From assembly GCA_036417435.1 (NCBI GenBank), contig CM070914.1:2108001-2172000 (forward strand): DNA of 64,000 nucleotides. The letters run 5' to 3'. Both the position numbers and the translations under genes were made by a program. Below, in pieces: positions 60,806-64,000 of this stretch. This stretch comes from Inia geoffrensis. Lineage: Eukaryota > Chordata > Mammalia > Artiodactyla > Iniidae. Below the pieces are notes generated by a model. That model saw only the letters and a program-made list of their open reading frames with translations. It was not told the DNA's origin and did not search any database. Position 1 is the stretch's first letter. Each line of letters begins with the position of its first letter.

Positions 60806-62189
60806 AACTTGGAAGAAAAATGATGCACAACCGAGGGCCCTAGGAGCCCTCCAAAGGGTCCTTCTTTTAAAATAAATCCCAAAAGCGATGAAGAACTCAT
60901 GGAGACAGTTGCATACCTCCCTTTTTACACGGCTACTCAGGGTCTAACGTGGAGACGTGTTCTCTCATTGTTTCACTTTAGTTCTAGAGACTGTCATGCT
61001 CACCACCACCGAGGCCATGGAAGCACCTTGTTTGGACAGAGCCAATTCATATTTTTCCCCGAAGCATTCTTACAGGGTTGAGAGGCCTGTCAACAGCAGA
61101 GAATGTCAGGTAGTTTCTAGGCAGCATGAATGGAGCCTTCAAATTGAGAAAACAAGTCTAGTTCCAGCAGGCCCCGATTTCCACGGGCACACTCATCCTA
61201 CGTCCCTCGGGTTTCTAACAAGTCCAAAGGGAGACAAGGTTACCCAGTGTTTCCTTCCCTGAATCAACTTGTCGAAGTAGGGTTTTGTGCATCATGCGAA
61301 CTGCCTCAACCAAGCAACGCACTTGGTATGTGTGGGGCCGTCTAACTCTTCAAAAGCCTGCAGTGCCACGGGAAGAGCAGGCCTGAAGTTGCAGTCAGAA
61401 CGCACGCTGACTCTCTCCTGGCGCCAGGGTGAGTTCAGGCAGGAGGACGTACATGGAATGCGAAGCCCAGGGTTTCTCTGAGTGCAGCTCAGATTAGGGT
61501 AATGGGTACAATTTCGACGGCCTGAGGGACGTGCCAGAACGGTGTTCCTGAACCTCTGTGAGTGCTGGGGTACTTAAGCTGCTCCAAGACAGAGTGCAGT
61601 GCGTTTCCCTACACTCAGCATACACAGAGTGGCTCCAAAGGACTACGGGACAGGTTGTTGCTCAACAGACACAGGTGGGCCTGGGAGTCCTTAGTGTACT
61701 ATACCTGGCAGTAACAGGATGCCCACATGAGCCTCCTAGGTGTCTGTAAAATCATACTGCCGTTTAAGATATGCAGAGCAGAGGTCACATGCTCATGGAA
61801 AGTGCTGGACACCTCCGTTCCTACAAGCAAATCAAAGCCTAACCTCCAGGCATGTGTTTATGCTGGGTGCGCATTGTGACGCAGCATGGTAAGATGCTGA
61901 CTTTCTCCTGGAGCACACTGACTTCACGTACGAGGTCTTCTAAGTATTCAAGGCAGAGTGTTCTCTCATGGCAGCTCACCCTCAGGGCCATGACAAAGAC
62001 TTCCTGGGGACTTCGGACTCACCACAAATGTGGTCCTGACGGTGCTCCAGGACTCTGGAAATGTAGCTCTCCTCCCGGGACATGCGGTGTGCAGCCCGTC
62101 ACTCGGCACGTACAGAGGCCCTCCGATGTACAGACCAGTGGGCCTCCATGTGGTTCAGCCTTCCCACAGGGCTCTGGAGGTGCTCAGTG
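60806..62189 (+). repeat. Satellite unit 45 (1384 bp)
   Basis: t at A, B2', C0, D-; E is ATG-C-G. The first half continues the unit 43-44 type. The middle carries 'aaaagcctgcag' and 'gctccaagacag', shared only with unit 46. Confidence 0.96.
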
Positions 62190-63575
62190 AACTTGGAAGA
62201 AAAATGATGCACAACCGAGGGCCCTAGGAGCCCTCCAAAGGGTCCTTCTTTTAAAATAAATCCCAAAAGCGATGAAGAACTCATGGAGACAGTTGCATAC
62301 CTCCCTTTTTACACGGCTACTCAGGGTCTAACGTGGAGACGTGTTCTCTCATTGTTTCACTTTAGTTCTAGAGACTGTCATGCTCACCACCACCGAGGCC
62401 ATGGAAGCACCTTGTTTGGACAGAGCCAATTCATATTTTTCCCCGAAGCATTCTTACAGGGTTGAGAGGCCTGTCAACAGCAGAGAATGTCAGGTAGATT
62501 CTAGGCAGCATGAATGGAGCCTTCAAATTGAGAAAACAAGTCTAGTTCCAGCAGGCCCCGATTTCCACGGGCACACTCATCCTACGTCCCTCGGGTTTCT
62601 AACAAGTCCAAAGGGAGACAAGGTTACCCAGTGTTTCCTTCCCTGAATCAACTTGTCGAAGTAGGGTTTTGTGCATCATGCGAACTGCCTCAACCAAGCA
62701 ACGCACTTGGTATGTGTGGGGCCGTCTAACTCTTCAAAAGCCTGCAGTGCCACGGGAAGAGCAGGCCTGAAATTGCAGTCAGAACGCACGCTGACTCTCT
62801 CCTGGCGCCAGGGTGAGTTCAGGCAGGAGGACGTACATGGAATGCGAAGCCCAGGGTTTCTCTGAGTGCAGCTCAGACTAGGGTAATGGGTACAATTTCG
62901 ACGGCCTGAGGGACGTGCCAGAACGGTGTTCCTGAACCTCTGTGAGTGCTGGGGTACTTAAGCTGCTCCAAGACAGAGTGCAGTGCGTTTCCCTACACTC
63001 AGCATACACAGAGTGGCTCCAAAGGACTACGGGACAGGATGTTGCTAAACAGACACAGGTGGGCCTGGGAGACCTTAGTGTACTATACCTGGCAGTAACA
63101 GGATGCCCACATGAGCCTCCTAGGTGTCTGTAAAATCATACTGCCGTTTAAGATATGGAGAGCAGAGGTCACATGCTCATGGAAAGTGCTGGACACCTCC
63201 GTTCCTACAAGCAAATCAAAGCCTAACCTCCAGGCATGTGTTCATGCTGGGTGCGCATTAAGTGACGCAGCATGGTAAGATGCTGACTTTCTCCTGGAGC
63301 ACAGTGACTTCACGTACGAGGTCTTCTAAGTATTCAAGGCAGAGTGTTTTCTCATGGCAGCTCACCCTCAGGGCCATGACAAAGACTTCCTGGGGACTTC
63401 GGACTCACCACAAATGTGGTCCTGACGGTGCTCCAGGACTCTGGAAATGTAGCTCTCCTCCCGGGACATGCGGTGTGCAGCCCGTCACTCGGCACGTACA
63501 GAGGCCCTCCGATGTACAGACCAGTGGGCCTCCATGTGGTTCAGCCTTCCCACAGGGCTCTGGAGGTGCTCAGTG
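62190..63575 (+). repeat. Satellite unit 46 (1386 bp)
   Basis: t at A, B2', C0, D+; E is ATG-C-G. Near-copy of unit 45 at an offset of 1384 bases over the first 900 bases. Private 'caggtagattctagg', 'gttgctaaacag' and 'ggagaccttag'. Confidence 0.96.
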
Positions 63576-64000
63576 AACTTGGAAGAAAAATGATGCACAA
63601 CCGAGGGCCCAGGAGTCCTCCAAAGGGTACTTCCTTTAAAATAAATCCCAACAGCGATGAAGAACTCATGGAGACAGTTGCATGCCTCCCTTTTTACACG
63701 GCTACTCAGGGTCTAACGTGGAGACGTGTTCTCTCATTGTTTCACTTTAGTTCTAGAGACTGTCATGCTCACCACCACCGAGGCCAAGGAAGCAACTTGT
63801 TTGGACAGAGCCAATTCATATTTTTCCCCGAAGCATTCTTACAGGGTTGAGAGGCCTGTCAACAGCAGAGAATGTCAGGTAGTTTCTAGGCAGCGTGAAT
63901 GGAGCCTTCAAATTGGGAAAACAAGTCTTGTTCCAGCAGGCCCCGATTTCCACGCGCACACTCATCCTACGTCCCTCGGGTTTCTAACAAGTCCAAAGGG
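63576..64000 (+). repeat. Satellite unit 47, partial (425 bp)
   Basis: No t at A; E is AAG-A-G, as in units 18, 20 and 42. Cut off by the window edge, so the array continues to the right. 'aagtcttgttcc' near 63930 is private. Confidence 0.96.

Larger units (their letters stand above)
57460..61280 (+). repeat. Run of near-identical 1386-base units
   Basis: The second half of unit 42, units 43-44 and the first half of unit 45 repeat with an exact 1386-base period and share 'gccgtgtaagat' (units 42-44) and 'caaaagcgatg' (units 43-45). This is single-unit amplification, in contrast to the multi-unit blocks elsewhere. Confidence 0.85.
1..64000 (+). repeat. Tandem satellite array, ~1.38 kb unit, 46 full copies plus a partial one
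   Basis: The same sequence of about 1382 bases recurs head to tail across the entire window, with no inversion, insertion or flank. I do not recognise the family. Key to the unit entries, with positions in unit 1: site A is an optional t in 'gggccc(t)aggag' after base 35. Site B (888-897) has two tandem tgtac units (B2, or B2' when the second is tatac) or one (B1a 'tagtgtacctgg', B1b 'ctaactgtacc', B1c 'cttactgtacc'), a 5-base loss. Site C (about 1030-1038) is full 'cctaacctccagg' (C0), short 'cctccagg' (Cs) or short 'cctcgagg' with an XhoI site (Cx), a 5-base loss. Site D is 'cattaagtg' (D+) or 'cattgtg' (D-), a 2-base loss. Marker E is the base state at 211-213, 220 and 224. A unit with t at A, B2, C0 and D+ is 1386 bases long. 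Every observed unit length follows from these sites plus a few private one-base deletions. Confidence 0.98.

Noticed and set aside
1..64000. Alpha satellite or another CENP-B-binding centromeric satellite
   Set aside because: The unit is 1.38 kb rather than 171 bases, and no TTCG string in the unit is followed by the A and CGGG at the spacing required by the CENP-B box on either strand. Centromeric location cannot be decided from sequence alone.
1..64000. CRISPR array
   Set aside because: Period, sequence similarity across the full unit and absence of short repeat-spacer structure exclude it.
1..64000. Ribosomal or other RNA gene array
   Set aside because: No recognisable rRNA, tRNA, 5S or snRNA sequence. 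'aatttcgacggc' resembles only part of a polymerase III B box, and no matching A box was seen.
1..64000. Human SST1/NBL2 or bovine 1.715 satellite, both about 1.4 kb
   Set aside because: From memory, SST1/NBL2 contains NotI sites and is more GC-rich, and the bovine satellite is built of roughly 31-base subrepeats. Neither feature is seen here. A database search would settle this.
1..64000. Prokaryotic operons, prophage or insertion sequences
   Set aside because: No coding density, ribosome-binding-site pattern, inverted terminal repeats or recognisable genes; the window is entirely one eukaryote-like tandem repeat.

Overview
The whole 64,000-base window is the inside of one tandem repeat array. 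I find no gene, no RNA gene, no transposon insertion and no unique flanking sequence. A unit of about 1.38 kb is repeated head to tail, always in the same orientation: 46 complete copies (1376 to 1386 bases, mean about 1382) and a 425-base partial copy at the right edge. By eye, neighbouring copies are roughly 95 to 99% identical. The unit phase used here (each unit starts at 'aacttgga') is arbitrary.

This is a eukaryotic satellite or macrosatellite. Large homogeneous blocks of a long unit, about half G+C, with reduced but still numerous CpG sites and many C/T or G/A differences at those CpGs, fit a methylated vertebrate genome, most likely a mammal. I cannot name the species, chromosome or satellite family. 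No canonical CENP-B box was seen. Nothing bacterial, phage or plasmid-like is present. The many 60 to 150 codon open frames are the same few non-coding frames recurring once per unit.

Unit length is fully explained by four recurrent indel sites (called A to D here) plus a few private single-base deletions. Together with a cluster of linked substitutions (marker E, unit bases 211-224), these give each unit a barcode. The barcodes show higher-order structure. At 1-8292 a three-unit block of about 4.15 kb occurs twice in tandem. At about 14.8-23.0 kb another three-unit block is duplicated with a 4147-base offset, and a more diverged third copy lies at about 28.6-32.4 kb. At 22.0-27.6 kb a two-unit block is duplicated. 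A 3.6 kb block at 34.1-37.7 kb recurs at 45.1-48.7 kb, eight units away. At about 57.5-61.3 kb a single 1386-base unit type has expanded. Unit 14 is a visible recombinant between two types.

The left and right parts differ in which variants they carry. The CTCGAG form of site C (units 1, 4, 11, 14, 21) and the 'ctaactgtacc' form of site B (units 6-8, 13, 16, 23) occur only in the left half. The short CCAGG form of C (units 27, 30, 35, 41) and most 'aa' deletions at D lie to the right. This is the pattern expected from local unequal exchange and gene conversion. Unit 31 is a left-type segment stranded in the right half. Units 28-29, 33 and 41 carry unusually many private changes.
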